Below are positions 52,928 through 62,184 of a stretch of DNA of 64,000 nt, piece by piece. This DNA comes from Leuconostoc holzapfelii. GTDB lineage: Bacteria; Bacillota; Bacilli; Lactobacillales; Lactobacillaceae. The notes below the pieces were generated by a model. The model did no database searches, was not told the origin of the DNA, and saw nothing but the letters and a program-made list of their open reading frames with translations. The stretch spans positions 1 to 64,000 of the forward strand of contig NZ_JAAXPO010000006.1 in assembly GCF_012396485.1 (NCBI RefSeq). Direction: 5' to 3'. Position 1 is the stretch's first letter, and each line of letters starts with the position of its first letter. A program made the position numbers and the translations under genes.

Positions 52928-53362
52928 TTATTTATCCTCAGTCAGGTGGGTTAAATATTGGCCATAACCAGCCGCTGCCATGTCAGCTTTAGGAATAAAC
53001 CGTAAGGCTGCTGAATTAATGCAATAGCGTAGCCCCCCAGTCGCTGCTGGACCATCTGGAAAAACATGGCCAAGATGAGAATCAGCTGCGCGTGATTTCA
53101 CCTCGACGCGCGACATACCATAGGAGGTATCATTTTTTTCTACGATGTTATCAGCAATCGGCTGCGTAAATGATGGCCAACCACAACCTGCATCATATTT
53201 TTCTTTCGAGGTAAACAAAGGTTCACCACTCACAATATCGACATATAACCCATCGTCATAAAATGCATCATACTGCCCGGAAAACGGCCGTTCCGTGGCT
53301 GCATTTTGTGTGACTTCAAATGCTTCTGCATCTAGATTGGCTAAAATTTCAGATTTTTCCAT
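52928..53362 (-). CDS. msrB: peptide-methionine (R)-S-oxide reductase
   Basis: 144 residues. [21 protein letters not shown] and the catalytic Cys in [11 protein letters not shown]. Repairs methionine-R-sulfoxide in proteins using thioredoxin. The paired zinc CxxC motifs of many MsrB are absent (VSGEPLF instead of CGxxLF), as in the zinc-free subgroup. Monocistronic with AAAGGAG. Confidence 0.96.
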   Translation of the reverse strand: MEKSEILANLDAEAFEVTQNAATERPFSGQYDAFYDDGLYVDIVSGEPLFTSKEKYDAGCGWPSFTQPIADNIVEKNDTSYGMSRVEVKSRAADSHLGHVFPDGPAATGGLRYCINSAALRFIPKADMAAAGYGQYLTHLTEDK

Positions 53363-53486
53363 GCTGACTCCTTTACTGGTGATCTTTCACCACTTCTAAT
53401 CAAGGACAACGTAGCTGTCCAACGCGTGACTGACAATTTGTAAGTTTATTGTACCGCATTTTAATTAGAAAATACGACAAATCAAC

Positions 53487-55364
53487 TTAAATGTCATCGA
53501 GTACGATTGGGACTAAGCCTCGCCCGGCGTTTGTCATATAAAACGCATCAAATGCCTTTAAACCAGTTAAGGGAATATCTTGCCAAACCACTTCATGGGA
53601 CTTCGCAAACTGGGCGAGATACGTCCCTGGTAACGCTTGTGTTGCGGGGGTATAGTAAGTCGTGCCACGACGGGCTAAAAAGTTCCCAATCGCTAATTCA
53701 GTCACCAACCCGTTGGTGTGAAACAACACATCCTGATACCCTGCAGCTTTTGCGCGACCAACCGCTTCATGAAATGCTTTTTGAAACGTTGGCCCAGATA
53801 ATTTGTACTGGGTTAACACTGATGGCGGCAGCGGTTGATCAGCTAGTTTCACACGATATGCACCGGTCAAAGGTGGCAATTGGCGTGTGGCGACAGTCAA
53901 AGCATCGCCATCCGTACTAACGCGCAAAACGCCATTTTCAACTTGGCTTGCAAATACTTGCAGTTGAGCTGTTAAATCCGCATGCTGATACTGTTTTTCT
54001 AATCTTTGCACATGCGCTGACAAGTTTAGGAGTTGCCCATTTTTCACCTGACCAGTAGTAAAAATGGGCGTTGGCACGGTGTCAATCCCAAAGACGTTCA
54101 AAAACGGTTGCGCCTTGACCAAAATTTCGTCAAATTCTGCCGCTGCATCACTTTCATAAGTCACCCCACCGCCAACACCAAGTTGATAATGATGGCCATC
54201 ATAAGCCAACGTCCGAATCGCAATATTCATGTCTAAATCCATCGCCTGATTTAACCACCCCTGCATCCCCGTGTAAATGCCGCGCGGTCTTTTTTCTAAT
54301 TCGGCAATCACAGCCTGTGCACTGCGTTTGGGCGTGCCAGTAATGGATCCCCCAGGAAACATGGCTGTCATAAATTCAGCAAACGTTAAGTCTGGTTTAA
54401 CCTGACTTTTAATAGTGGTGACCAGCTGATGCACATGAGCAAACGTTTCAACCGCCGCAAACTTGTCTACGGTTAACGTCAATGGTTCACTTATGCGAGC
54501 CACATCGTTGCGCAGTAAATCCGTCACCATCAGCAGCTCCGCGCTGTCTTTATGGTTGTTGATGAGTTGCGCTTTTTGTTGCGCATCGGTTTGCGCATCA
54601 CGCCCACGTGCGATGGTGCCTTTAATCGGCTTGGTGATGAGTTGCCGATCTTGAATAGCCACAAACCGTTCCACCGAACTGGAAATTTGGGTCATCTGCC
54701 AATCTGGGTATTGTAAAAAACTGGCAAATGGCGCAGGATTGATCGCTACCAAAGCTTGAAAGACACTAATTGGTTGGGCATCTGATAAAATATCGAATTG
54801 CTGCGTTAAATTGCCAACATAAAGATCCCCGGCTGCCATGTGTTCCTGCATTTTTTCTACGCTGGCCATATAATTTTGTCGCGTTTGATCCATAAAAATA
54901 GCGGCGGGCTGGCTCACCGCGGGCACCTTTTTTGGTACTGGCAATGGGGACGTTGGAGTGAGCCAATAGTCAGCTGTTGTGTGGCCAAATTGTGCGACAT
55001 CAAGCGTTTTCGTGTCATGATCATACAAAAACAATTCATCATAGCGACTAAATCGCGCGGGATCTTCTTCATAACTGACGAAGCCTAAAATTTCTGGTTG
55101 GATTGGCCAATCTGGTAACTGCGGATCGTCTTGTGTGCGTAATGCATCAACAGCTTCTGGAAATGACTGGGCCGTAATCATCCCGTTATATCGCACGACC
55201 CCTTGTTTTTGAGTCACTGTGGCGTAGGGCAGATGACCCAAAATACTGTACCGTTCAGCCGTCCCCGACTGACTAGTATGTAAAAAAACGAGGGATTCTT
55301 CCGGGCTATAATTGGCCATGAACAAATCCCAAATATTGATGTCTGTGCGCTTAAATGTTTTCAA
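53487..55364 (-). CDS. pabB: aminodeoxychorismate synthase component I fused to aminodeoxychorismate lyase
   Basis: 625 residues. The N-terminal chorismate-binding domain (to about 430) has ITKPIKGTIARGRD, whose lysine marks ADC rather than anthranilate synthase, and FPGGSITGTPKR. The C-terminal class IV PLP domain (about 440-625, YRVKLADQ, GLVTELAIGNFLARRG, MTNAGRGLVPI) is PabC-like. So one protein, with PabA, takes chorismate to p-aminobenzoate for folate. The apparent TTG start lies inside the pabA end; an ATG at 55316 is an alternative. Confidence 0.93.
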   Translation of the reverse strand: MKTFKRTDINIWDLFMANYSPEESLVFLHTSQSGTAERYSILGHLPYATVTQKQGVVRYNGMITAQSFPEAVDALRTQDDPQLPDWPIQPEILGFVSYEEDPARFSRYDELFLYDHDTKTLDVAQFGHTTADYWLTPTSPLPVPKKVPAVSQPAAIFMDQTRQNYMASVEKMQEHMAAGDLYVGNLTQQFDILSDAQPISVFQALVAINPAPFASFLQYPDWQMTQISSSVERFVAIQDRQLITKPIKGTIARGRDAQTDAQQKAQLINNHKDSAELLMVTDLLRNDVARISEPLTLTVDKFAAVETFAHVHQLVTTIKSQVKPDLTFAEFMTAMFPGGSITGTPKRSAQAVIAELEKRPRGIYTGMQGWLNQAMDLDMNIAIRTLAYDGHHYQLGVGGGVTYESDAAAEFDEILVKAQPFLNVFGIDTVPTPIFTTGQVKNGQLLNLSAHVQRLEKQYQHADLTAQLQVFASQVENGVLRVSTDGDALTVATRQLPPLTGAYRVKLADQPLPPSVLTQYKLSGPTFQKAFHEAVGRAKAAGYQDVLFHTNGLVTELAIGNFLARRGTTYYTPATQALPGTYLAQFAKSHEVVWQDIPLTGLKAFDAFYMTNAGRGLVPIVLDDI

Positions 55365-55950
55365 CTTGCTGTACCTGTTTTAAGAAATTTTGGAGTATTT
55401 CACGACCGTGGGTTGTTATCCAACTTTCAGGATGAAATTGGACCCCAAAAATTGGCAATGACTGGTGATGCAATGCTTGAATCACCCCATCTTCACTACG
55501 TGCATCGACAACCAACGTTGGAGGTAAGTCAGTCACAACCAAGGAATGGTAACGGGCGACAGTGAGGTGCTGTGGCAACCCGGCAAATAGGCCTTGGTTA
55601 TGGTGTGTAATGTGAGCAGTCACCCCGTGCTGTGGCCGCTCACCACGAACAACTTGCCCACCAAACACAGCAGCAATCACTTGTTGCCCCAAACAAACCC
55701 CCAGAATTGGCAACCGGCCAGCATATATCGTCACGACATCACAGCTAAATGTCGCTTCTGCCGGTGACTTTGGGCCCGGTGAAATCACCAATGCATCAAA
55801 TTCAGCCTGAATGGTTGCAGGGTTTTGGCGCACAATTGCGGCCATTTGGTCATCAGGCGTCACCACGGTGACTGCAGCGCCCAATTCTTTAAAGTAAGTT
55901 ACCAACAGATAGGTAAATGAATCATAGTTGTCAATTAATAAAATACGCAT
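55351..55950 (-). CDS. pabA: aminodeoxychorismate synthase component II (glutamine amidotransferase)
   Basis: About 199 residues, class I glutamine amidotransferase: LIDNYDSFTY, oxyanion SPGPKSP, nucleophile PILGVCLGQQVIA, and FGVQFHPESWITTHG with catalytic His-Glu. Supplies ammonia to PabB. ATG at 55950 with GAGGTGG. Overlaps pabB by 14 bp. Confidence 0.95.
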   Translation of the reverse strand: MRILLIDNYDSFTYLLVTYFKELGAAVTVVTPDDQMAAIVRQNPATIQAEFDALVISPGPKSPAEATFSCDVVTIYAGRLPILGVCLGQQVIAAVFGGQVVRGERPQHGVTAHITHHNQGLFAGLPQHLTVARYHSLVVTDLPPTLVVDARSEDGVIQALHHQSLPIFGVQFHPESWITTHGREILQNFLKQVQQVENI

Positions 55951-55975
55951 GGCCACCTCTTGTATTTCATTATAC

Positions 55976-56003
55976 TAAAAAAACGCCTACAAAGCGGCGT
56001 TTT
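55976..56003 (-). terminator. terminator of the LLM/F420-reductase-like operon
   Basis: AACGCCGC / GGCGTT stem with seven T on the minus strand, overlapping the stop codon. Confidence 0.8.
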
Positions 56004-56676
56004 CTCGGGCTAATTGAATTTCTTGCCCACGGGGTGATTGCGCAAAACGTGCAATCATGGCTTGCAGTTCTGGTAAGGTGACATTAGCGCCAAATACTTC
56101 ACTCCCAGGTTCAAGCATGATGCCATTTGCCAGCGGTCCGATAAACAAACTATCAAAACCTAAATCATTGATAAATGATCGCACAATCGTGATGTCATCG
56201 TCATCATCTCCTGCCAACGCTAGCGCTTTACGCTTTAGCGTCCCTTGAGGCACTGACTCGTCAAACAAATCATGATACCCCATATGATTAAAAGCTTTGA
56301 CCACGTGACTGTTTGGCAAAAAGCGCTGGACAAGTTCACTTGACGACTGCAAGAGATTGGTTAAATCAGTGCGAATGCCATCAACTTCCCACCAATAATT
56401 CATGGCATCTAACACGAGTTTCCCATCTAAACCAGAACGGTCAATCGTTTCATATTTACTTAGCGGTAAAGCTAAAATAACTAAATCAGACTGCGCTCCT
56501 GCTTCTGCGGCCGTGACAGCTTTGGCACCAGGTGCTAAGACTTCAACTGTTAGGGCAATTTTTTCAACGGGTCCCGAACCGGCAATCAGGACCTCATATC
56601 CCGCTTTTAAGGCTAATTGCGCTAAAACAATCCCCACCTTACCCGCGCCAAAAATACCAACTGTTTGAATGGCCAT
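55987..56676 (-). CDS. NADPH-dependent F420 reductase-like Rossmann protein
   Basis: 229 residues. NADP loop VGIFGAGKVGIVLAQLALKAGY, SDLVILALPLSKYE, VVKAFNHMGYHDL and an acidic DDDDDI loop near residue 158. The family reduces F420 in actinobacteria and archaea; lactobacilli do not make F420, so a flavin or another acceptor is likely. Directly follows a luciferase-like monooxygenase gene (2 bp gap). Confidence 0.85.
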   Translation of the reverse strand: MAIQTVGIFGAGKVGIVLAQLALKAGYEVLIAGSGPVEKIALTVEVLAPGAKAVTAAEAGAQSDLVILALPLSKYETIDRSGLDGKLVLDAMNYWWEVDGIRTDLTNLLQSSSELVQRFLPNSHVVKAFNHMGYHDLFDESVPQGTLKRKALALAGDDDDDITIVRSFINDLGFDSLFIGPLANGIMLEPGSEVFGANVTLPELQAMIARFAQSPRGQEIQLARENAAL

Positions 56677-56678
56677 CC

Positions 56679-57719
56679 TTAATCCTCCGCTAATAATTCA
56701 CGTACCCGTGGAATCACTTCAGTGGCATATAAAGTAATCATTCGTTCACGGGCTGACGCTGGCTGTTCGCCAGCCCCATAGACCAAATCAAAGCGACCCA
56801 CGCCAAGTGTTTTAATCGCTTTTGCCATGCGTTGCGCCACCACTTCTGGGGTCCCAACATACATGGAACCAGACGTGATTTCATGTTCAAAATGTTCACG
56901 GGACATTGGCGCCCAGCCACGCGTGACCCCAATCTTATCAAAGGCTAGTTTAATATTTTCCCAAGCCATTTCAACCGCCGCTTCTTGGGTATCGGCAATG
57001 AAACCGTGTGAGTGCATCCCAAGTGGGTGCGTTGGCATGCCAAATTGCTGCGCGGCGCGTTCGTATAGTTCAACGTATGGCTTAAAACGTACAGGATCAC
57101 CACCAATAATGGCTAAAATAACTGGGAACCCAAAATGTGCCGCCCGAACAATCGATTCTGGTGAGCCGCCAACCCCGACCCAGGTATCTAAATGACCACT
57201 TTCAGTTTTTGGAAAGACGTTGGCTTGCTTCAAACTCTGCGTCAATTCGCCTTGCCAATCAAACGGCTTTTCTTCGAGCAACTTTGAAAACAGGGCAATC
57301 TTTTCTTCAAATAACGCATCATAGTCCCCCAGATCGTAACCAAATAACGGGAAAGATTCGGTAAAGGAACCACGCCCAAGAATGACTTGCGCACGGCCAT
57401 TAGAAACAGCATCAACGGTTGAAAATCGTTCAAACACCCGTACGGGGTCATCAGAACTCAAAACCGTGACCCCTGACCCAAGTTGAATTTGGTTGGTTTG
57501 TGTGGCAATTGCTGCTAGGACAGTCTCAGGACTTGAAATGGCAAATTCATCTCGGTGATGTTCGCCTAATGTGATGATATCGACGCCTAATTCATCTGCT
57601 AGCACTGCTTCTTTGACCACTTGACGCAATGCTTGCGCATACGTCATTAACTCCCCATCACTATTTTTAGGTAAGTCTCCAAATGTATCTAATCCTAAAA
57701 CAACTTTTTCTGGCGCCAT
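56679..57719 (-). CDS. LLM class flavin-dependent oxidoreductase
   Basis: 346 residues, luciferase-like TIM barrel: LGLDTFGDLP, LGVDIITLGEHHRDEFAISSPE, VTVLSSDDPVRVFERF, QVILGRGSFTESFPLFGY and WVGVGGSPESIVRAA. Probably an FMN-dependent monooxygenase; substrate unknown. AAGGAG site. Operon with the F420-reductase-like gene, which may supply reduced flavin (inference). Confidence 0.9.
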   Translation of the reverse strand: MAPEKVVLGLDTFGDLPKNSDGELMTYAQALRQVVKEAVLADELGVDIITLGEHHRDEFAISSPETVLAAIATQTNQIQLGSGVTVLSSDDPVRVFERFSTVDAVSNGRAQVILGRGSFTESFPLFGYDLGDYDALFEEKIALFSKLLEEKPFDWQGELTQSLKQANVFPKTESGHLDTWVGVGGSPESIVRAAHFGFPVILAIIGGDPVRFKPYVELYERAAQQFGMPTHPLGMHSHGFIADTQEAAVEMAWENIKLAFDKIGVTRGWAPMSREHFEHEITSGSMYVGTPEVVAQRMAKAIKTLGVGRFDLVYGAGEQPASARERMITLYATEVIPRVRELLAED

Positions 57720-57973
57720 ATTTTGCTCCTTGTTTTCACTTATTTTTTATAAGTAAATTTTATGTAAAAACACGTCGTTTGTCAATGAATTTGTTTTAAA
57801 ACAAAAAGCAAGCTATAAATCGCTCGCTTGAAAATATGATGACTAGCGCTAGATTAAGTACGTAGACCCCAAACAGCCAAGTGACACTTTTTGCCCTGCC
57901 TGTTCCGTTAATGGCAATTAAGGGATCACATGAATGGTAAATTTTATAGTTAAAAAATTTCCTGAAATTAAGA

Positions 57974-58402
57974 CTACGCTGTTAGTTTATTTAGCTCCGC
58001 TGTTAATTTTTTAGCTTCTGTCATTGAAACATACCAGATTATGCAGCATACAAGAACAAAAATACCAGTGTAGAAAATGAACCAACTTAATGTATTTGGA
58101 AACCAACCAGCACATAGTGCTAATAACGTATAACCACAATAAGTGGCGATAAAGTGATAAATTGTTTGTTTGGTAATGCTCAATTTTTCTAATAAGAATA
58201 TATAGTGAGAGAAGAAAAATACGACACCCATTGCGCCCCAAATCATTATCGCCACCGTCAATGCATCTAACGGCGTCTCAAACTCTGCAACAAATGAAGG
58301 GCTAGAAACTAAGCTTTCAAAATAGGGGGCCTTTTGCGGTGTGCTGACAATAATTTTTGGTGCTTGGTTATTCTCATCCACTTGTAATATCACTTCCATC
58401 AT
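57974..58402 (-). CDS. LytTR N-terminus/DUF3021 membrane fusion protein
   Basis: 142 residues. The first 30 or so (MMEVILQVDENNQAPKIIVS) look like the start of a small LytTR-type regulator. From about residue 33 (SPSFVAEFETPLDALTVAIM) the sequence matches a DUF3021 protein after its first helix, with three remaining spans and a basic/acidic tail. LytTR and DUF3021 genes are normally neighbours, so I infer an in-frame deletion that joined them. GGAG precedes the double ATG. The DNA-binding domain is gone. Confidence 0.55.
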   Translation of the reverse strand: MMEVILQVDENNQAPKIIVSTPQKAPYFESLVSSPSFVAEFETPLDALTVAIMIWGAMGVVFFFSHYIFLLEKLSITKQTIYHFIATYCGYTLLALCAGWFPNTLSWFIFYTGIFVLVCCIIWYVSMTEAKKLTAELNKLTA

Positions 58403-58519
58403 GCGTCTCCAATCTTTCTAAGCTACATTGATTGTACCCCCTATCTTAAGACTATTCTGCAATCTATACCTATGTGGTATATACGGCGATATATTTGGTC
58501 GCATGAGGTGACACCACAC

Positions 58520-58550
58520 AAAAACGCGACTTGCCTAGCAAATCGCGTTT
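58520..58550 (-). terminator. terminator of the rib operon
   Basis: AAACGCGA / TCGCGTTT with a 13-nt loop and T residues on the minus strand, just after ribH. Confidence 0.8.
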
Positions 58551-58555
58551 GGCTA

Positions 58556-59029
58556 TTAACCGATGGTTGCAATCTCATCATAAAGGCTTAATACCTCTAA
58601 TAAGCTCATCGTGACTTCCATCCCCTTGTTCCCCGCTTTGGCGCCCGCACGGTGTTGCGCTTGTTCTAGCGTATCCGTCGTCACAACACCAAAAACAATC
58701 GGTATATCTGTGGTTAGACTCACATTAGCCACCCCATTGGCAGCAGCATTGATGACAAGATCATAATGTGCGGTGTCTCCTTTGATGACGGCACCTAACG
58801 TCACGATGCCATCAAAGGCTTGCGTTGCCGCAAGCTTCTTGGCAACCATTGGGATTTCAAACGCACCGGGGACCCAAAATACACTGATATTTTCGGGTTG
58901 TACACCGTGCATCGTAAGTGTGCTTTGTGCACCTTTGAGGAGTTGCTCGGTGATGATTTCATTAAACCGGCTGACCACGATGGCAATCCGGCGCCCTTGA
59001 TGTTGTACTAAATTACCTGAATAAATCAT
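58556..59029 (-). CDS. ribH: 6,7-dimethyl-8-ribityllumazine synthase
   Basis: 157 residues. [49 protein letters not shown] and [16 protein letters not shown] with the catalytic His in the DTxxQAxxR motif. Condenses ArP with 3,4-dihydroxybutanone phosphate. Last gene of ribD-E-AB-H, 11 bp after ribAB. Confidence 0.97.
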   Translation of the reverse strand: MIYSGNLVQHQGRRIAIVVSRFNEIITEQLLKGAQSTLTMHGVQPENISVFWVPGAFEIPMVAKKLAATQAFDGIVTLGAVIKGDTAHYDLVINAAANGVANVSLTTDIPIVFGVVTTDTLEQAQHRAGAKAGNKGMEVTMSLLEVLSLYDEIATIG

Positions 59030-59040
59030 AGTTTTGCTCC

Positions 59041-60234
59041 TTATAGCAAGTGCTGGAATTTTTCTTTTTTGGTTGCGAGATATCGGTTGTTGTAGGCGCT
59101 GGCGCCGACAATCAAAGGGACGCGTTCAACCACCTCAATGCCATACGCCTGCAACGCTGCAACTTTATCGGGGTTATTGGTCAACAACTTAATTTTTGTC
59201 AAGCCAGCTGCCATCAGCATTTCTGCTGCCTGAGCGTACACGCGTTCGTCGGGCTCATGATTGAGATGAACATTGGCATCATAGGTATCATATTGCTGTT
59301 CTTGTAAAACATAAGTTCGTAATTTTTCACTTAGCCCAATGCCACGCCCCTCTTGACGCAAATACAAAACCGCACCACCCTGTTCATCGACCATTTGAAG
59401 TGCTTGATGCAGCTGAGGCCCACAATCGCATCGAACCGAGCCAAAAATATCACCAGTGGCGCATTCTGAGTGGAGGCGCACCAGCGGCACTTGTTTTGCC
59501 GGTGTCCGACTTTGAATCAAGAGGGTCGGTTCGGCTTGCCCCGTCTCAAAAGCGGTCAAATTAAAATCACCAAATTGAGCGGGTAGATGGACAGTCACAC
59601 CTTCTTTAACGGTAAGGGTTGCTTGAAATGCACAATAAGCCATTAAATCAGCCATTGATAACTGGAGAATCTGATGCGTTTTTGCCAGTTCGGCCAACGC
59701 TGTTTCTCTGGCCATATGCCCATCGGTATCTAAAATTTCGATGATATAGGCGACTGGTGGCACCCCAGCAATTTTAGCCAGTTCTACCGCGCCTTCAGTA
59801 TGGCCTTGCCGTTTTAGCACCCCGCCATCATCAGCAACCAATGGGAAAATGTGCCCCGGGGTTTCAAAATCAGCCCCAGTGGTACTCAAGTTGGCTAATT
59901 GTTGAATCGTATGTGCCCGTTCAAAAGCTGACACACCGGTGGTACTGTCAACATGATCAACACTCACAGTGAATTTTGTGCCAAATTTCTCCGAATTGTG
60001 GCGCGTCATTTGATCTAATCCTAATTGTGTCGCACGTGCTTGAGTCATTGGTACCGCCAAGACCCCTCTTGCGAGTAGAAGCGCTTCATTAATGCGCTCT
60101 GGTGTCGCAAACGAGGCTAAGCCGACCAAGTCCCCCTCATGTTCCCGATTTTGATCGTCGGTCAGGATAATGAACTGGCCTTGCTTTAATGCAGTAACCG
60201 CATCACGCACCTTTTGTATTGCTGTATTCGTCAT
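59041..60234 (-). CDS. ribAB: bifunctional 3,4-dihydroxy-2-butanone-4-phosphate synthase/GTP cyclohydrolase II
   Basis: 397 residues. DHBP synthase domain (about 1-200): [51 protein letters not shown] cyclohydrolase II domain (about 205-397): zinc site [31 protein letters not shown] and ADERxxxxA-like [24 protein letters not shown]. Makes both riboflavin precursors. Overlaps ribE by 32 bp. Confidence 0.97.
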   Translation of the reverse strand: MTNTAIQKVRDAVTALKQGQFIILTDDQNREHEGDLVGLASFATPERINEALLLARGVLAVPMTQARATQLGLDQMTRHNSEKFGTKFTVSVDHVDSTTGVSAFERAHTIQQLANLSTTGADFETPGHIFPLVADDGGVLKRQGHTEGAVELAKIAGVPPVAYIIEILDTDGHMARETALAELAKTHQILQLSMADLMAYCAFQATLTVKEGVTVHLPAQFGDFNLTAFETGQAEPTLLIQSRTPAKQVPLVRLHSECATGDIFGSVRCDCGPQLHQALQMVDEQGGAVLYLRQEGRGIGLSEKLRTYVLQEQQYDTYDANVHLNHEPDERVYAQAAEMLMAAGLTKIKLLTNNPDKVAALQAYGIEVVERVPLIVGASAYNNRYLATKKEKFQHLL

Positions 60235-60823
60235 GATTTATCCCCGCTAAATATTTTGCGATGACATCCGTTTCGATGTTCACGTGCATCCCTACCGTCA
60301 ATGTGTTCAAATTAGTGTGAGCCAACGTATGTGGAATGAGTCCGATAGTAAATGTCGTCTGGTCCGTTTCAATCACGGTCAAACTCACACCAGATACCGT
60401 GATTGCCCCTTTGGGAACAATCTGTGCCATCAAGTCCGATTGGTTTGGCTGAAAGGTCAGCCACACGGTCTCACCAGCTTGTCTCGCACGCGTGACTGTT
60501 GCCATACCATCCACATGTCCAGACACGATATGCCCATCAAACCGATCCGTTGCCAGCATTGCCATTTCAAGATTCACCGGTTGATTTAAGGTATAGTTTT
60601 GGACAATCGTTGTATCAAATGTCGGTTGCATGACATCAAAGTCAGCAGTTTGCTCGGTCTTATCGATAATGGTGAGGCAAACCCCATCAATCATAATACT
60701 TGCACCAATAAGGGCTGGTGCAAAAAAAGCCTTGTCCGTCGTCACAGTGAGTCGTAATTCTTTATCATGCCGTTTGGTTAATTTGGTTATTTTACCAACG
60801 GCTTGTGTGATGCCAGTAAACAT
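60203..60823 (-). CDS. ribE: riboflavin synthase alpha subunit
   Basis: 206 residues in two lumazine-binding repeats: MFTGITQAVGKI...GVCLTI and VSGHVDGMATV; second repeat KGAITVSGVSLTVIE and IPHTLAHTNL. Dismutates two lumazines to riboflavin plus ArP. GGAGGTCG site; overlaps ribD by 37 bp. Confidence 0.97.
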   Translation of the reverse strand: MFTGITQAVGKITKLTKRHDKELRLTVTTDKAFFAPALIGASIMIDGVCLTIIDKTEQTADFDVMQPTFDTTIVQNYTLNQPVNLEMAMLATDRFDGHIVSGHVDGMATVTRARQAGETVWLTFQPNQSDLMAQIVPKGAITVSGVSLTVIETDQTTFTIGLIPHTLAHTNLNTLTVGMHVNIETDVIAKYLAGINHDEYSNTKGA

Positions 60824-61845
60824 GGGGCGACCTCCTGATTAAAATATTGTTTGCGTAACGTGTTGCCCACACGTTGCAGATTATCTGGTGATTGCGTAAG
60901 TGTCAGCCCTGCTACACCGCCAGTTAAAGGTGTATCTGATGTATAAATTAAGCATTCGTGCCAAAGACACAGATCTAAAAAACTTTGCATTAACGTTGGC
61001 CCGCCTTCGACCATGAGGGATTTTATCCCCCGTTGCCCAAGATCGGCCATGACACCAGTTAACCCGTCAGCCATTAAAACAACGTTATCCGTTTGGGCAA
61101 ACACTTCATTTTCGGTGTACACAAGCCAGTTACTAGATCTTAAACTGGGATGGTTTTGCAATCGACCACGCCGATCAATCACCACGCGCAGTGGCTGTTG
61201 ATGCGTTAAAGTGATGCCACGGACATTTAATCGCGGTTGATCGATCAACCACGTCTCACTGCCAATCAAAATGGCGCTGGCCGCCGCACGTTGCAGATGC
61301 ACATCGCGGTCAGCCACTGCATCCGTGATTTTACTTTGAACGCCGGGTGCTGCTGTCACCATTCCATTATGCGACTGTGCTAATTTGAGTTGAACATAGG
61401 GCATGCGATGCGTATGAAATTGATAAAATGCTGGGTTTAATCGCTGACTGTCTGTCGTGTGAATAACATCGACAAGCATGCCGGCAGATCGTAATTTTTG
61501 AACGCCAAAGCCATGTGTTGATTGGTTAGGATCTAAATCACCAATGACAACCCGTGCCAAACCCCAGTGACTCATTGCCTCTGCACAAGACCCAACCTTT
61601 CCATGAACCGCACATGGTTCAAGGGTCACATAAAGCGTCGCGCCCATAGCATCTTCGGCACGCTTGAGTTGCCGATAGGCATTAATTTCTGCATGTGCCC
61701 CCCCAAAGTACTCGTGCCAACCAATCGCTATTGCTTGACCATTTTTGACAATCACTGCCCCTACGCGTGGATTTTCAAAAGTTTTTTCAGGTTGCGCTTT
61801 TTCGGCCGCGAGCGCGGCCATGCGTAACCATGTTAAATCGTCCAT
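60787..61845 (-). CDS. ribD: bifunctional riboflavin deaminase/reductase RibD
   Basis: About 352 residues. Deaminase domain (about 1-145): HAEINAYRQL and TLYVTLEPCAVHGKVGSCAEAM (zinc His/Cys); reductase domain (about 146-352): RMPYVQLKLAQSHNGMV, LRVVIDRRGRL and SLMVEGGPTLMQSFL. Second and third steps of the pathway. ATG at 61845 has AGGAGG; the longer frame would cover the riboswitch terminator. Confidence 0.96.
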   Translation of the reverse strand: MDDLTWLRMAALAAEKAQPEKTFENPRVGAVIVKNGQAIAIGWHEYFGGAHAEINAYRQLKRAEDAMGATLYVTLEPCAVHGKVGSCAEAMSHWGLARVVIGDLDPNQSTHGFGVQKLRSAGMLVDVIHTTDSQRLNPAFYQFHTHRMPYVQLKLAQSHNGMVTAAPGVQSKITDAVADRDVHLQRAAASAILIGSETWLIDQPRLNVRGITLTHQQPLRVVIDRRGRLQNHPSLRSSNWLVYTENEVFAQTDNVVLMADGLTGVMADLGQRGIKSLMVEGGPTLMQSFLDLCLWHECLIYTSDTPLTGGVAGLTLTQSPDNLQRVGNTLRKQYFNQEVAPCLLASHKPLVK

Positions 61846-61868
61846 CAATACCCTCCTATTTTTCAGGA

Positions 61869-61906
61869 CAAAAAACCCGGTGTGCAAATAAAAGCACACC
61901 GGGTTA
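61869..61906 (-). terminator. FMN riboswitch terminator
   Basis: AACCCGGTGTGC / GCACACCGGGTT with an 8-nt loop and six T on the minus strand, between the aptamer and ribD. Confidence 0.9.
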
Positions 61907-61956
61907 AACGTTTAAGATCGATTCAAAAAAGCCAACATAGTCTATTACGCCTACAT

Positions 61957-62095
61957 CGTCTATCTCTTCTCCCATCCAGACTTTAACTGTCGGTCACAGA
62001 ATCTCACTGTGTCAACCACCTGCCATAACAAGTGGGTCACGGACTTTGGTCTTTAGACCATCACCGTCGGTCGGGAATTTCACCCTGCCCCGAAG
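61957..62095 (-). ncRNA. FMN riboswitch (RFN element)
   Basis: Minus-strand aptamer with GGGGCAGGGTGAAATTCCC, GACCGACGGTGATGG, AGTCCGTGACCC, GTGGTTGACACAGTGAGATT and GACAGTTAAAGTCTGGATG, the conserved RFN blocks in order. With the downstream terminator it stops transcription of the rib operon when FMN is high. Confidence 0.96.
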
Positions 62096-62116
62096 ATTAA
62101 TTATTTAACACTTATT

Positions 62117-62145
62117 AGATTAGCACCTAAACTATGACATGTCAA
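62117..62145 (-). promoter_or_regulatory. rib operon promoter
   Basis: Minus-strand TTGACA (62145-62140), 17 bp, TAATCT (62122-62117), about 20 bp before the aptamer. The -35 box lies next to the terminator of the AI-2E gene. Confidence 0.88.
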
Positions 62146-62146
62146 A

Positions 62147-62173
62147 TAAAAAAGCCATCAAAATTGATGGCTG
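62147..62173 (-). terminator. terminator of the AI-2E family gene
   Basis: AGCCATCA ATTT TGATGGCT followed by TTTTTTA on the minus strand. Confidence 0.88.
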
Positions 62174-62184
62174 AAAAATTTTAG

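Noticed and set aside
57793-57830. Terminator after the DUF3021-like gene
   Set aside because: The AAGC/GCTT stem is weak and lies about 145 bp past the stop codon.
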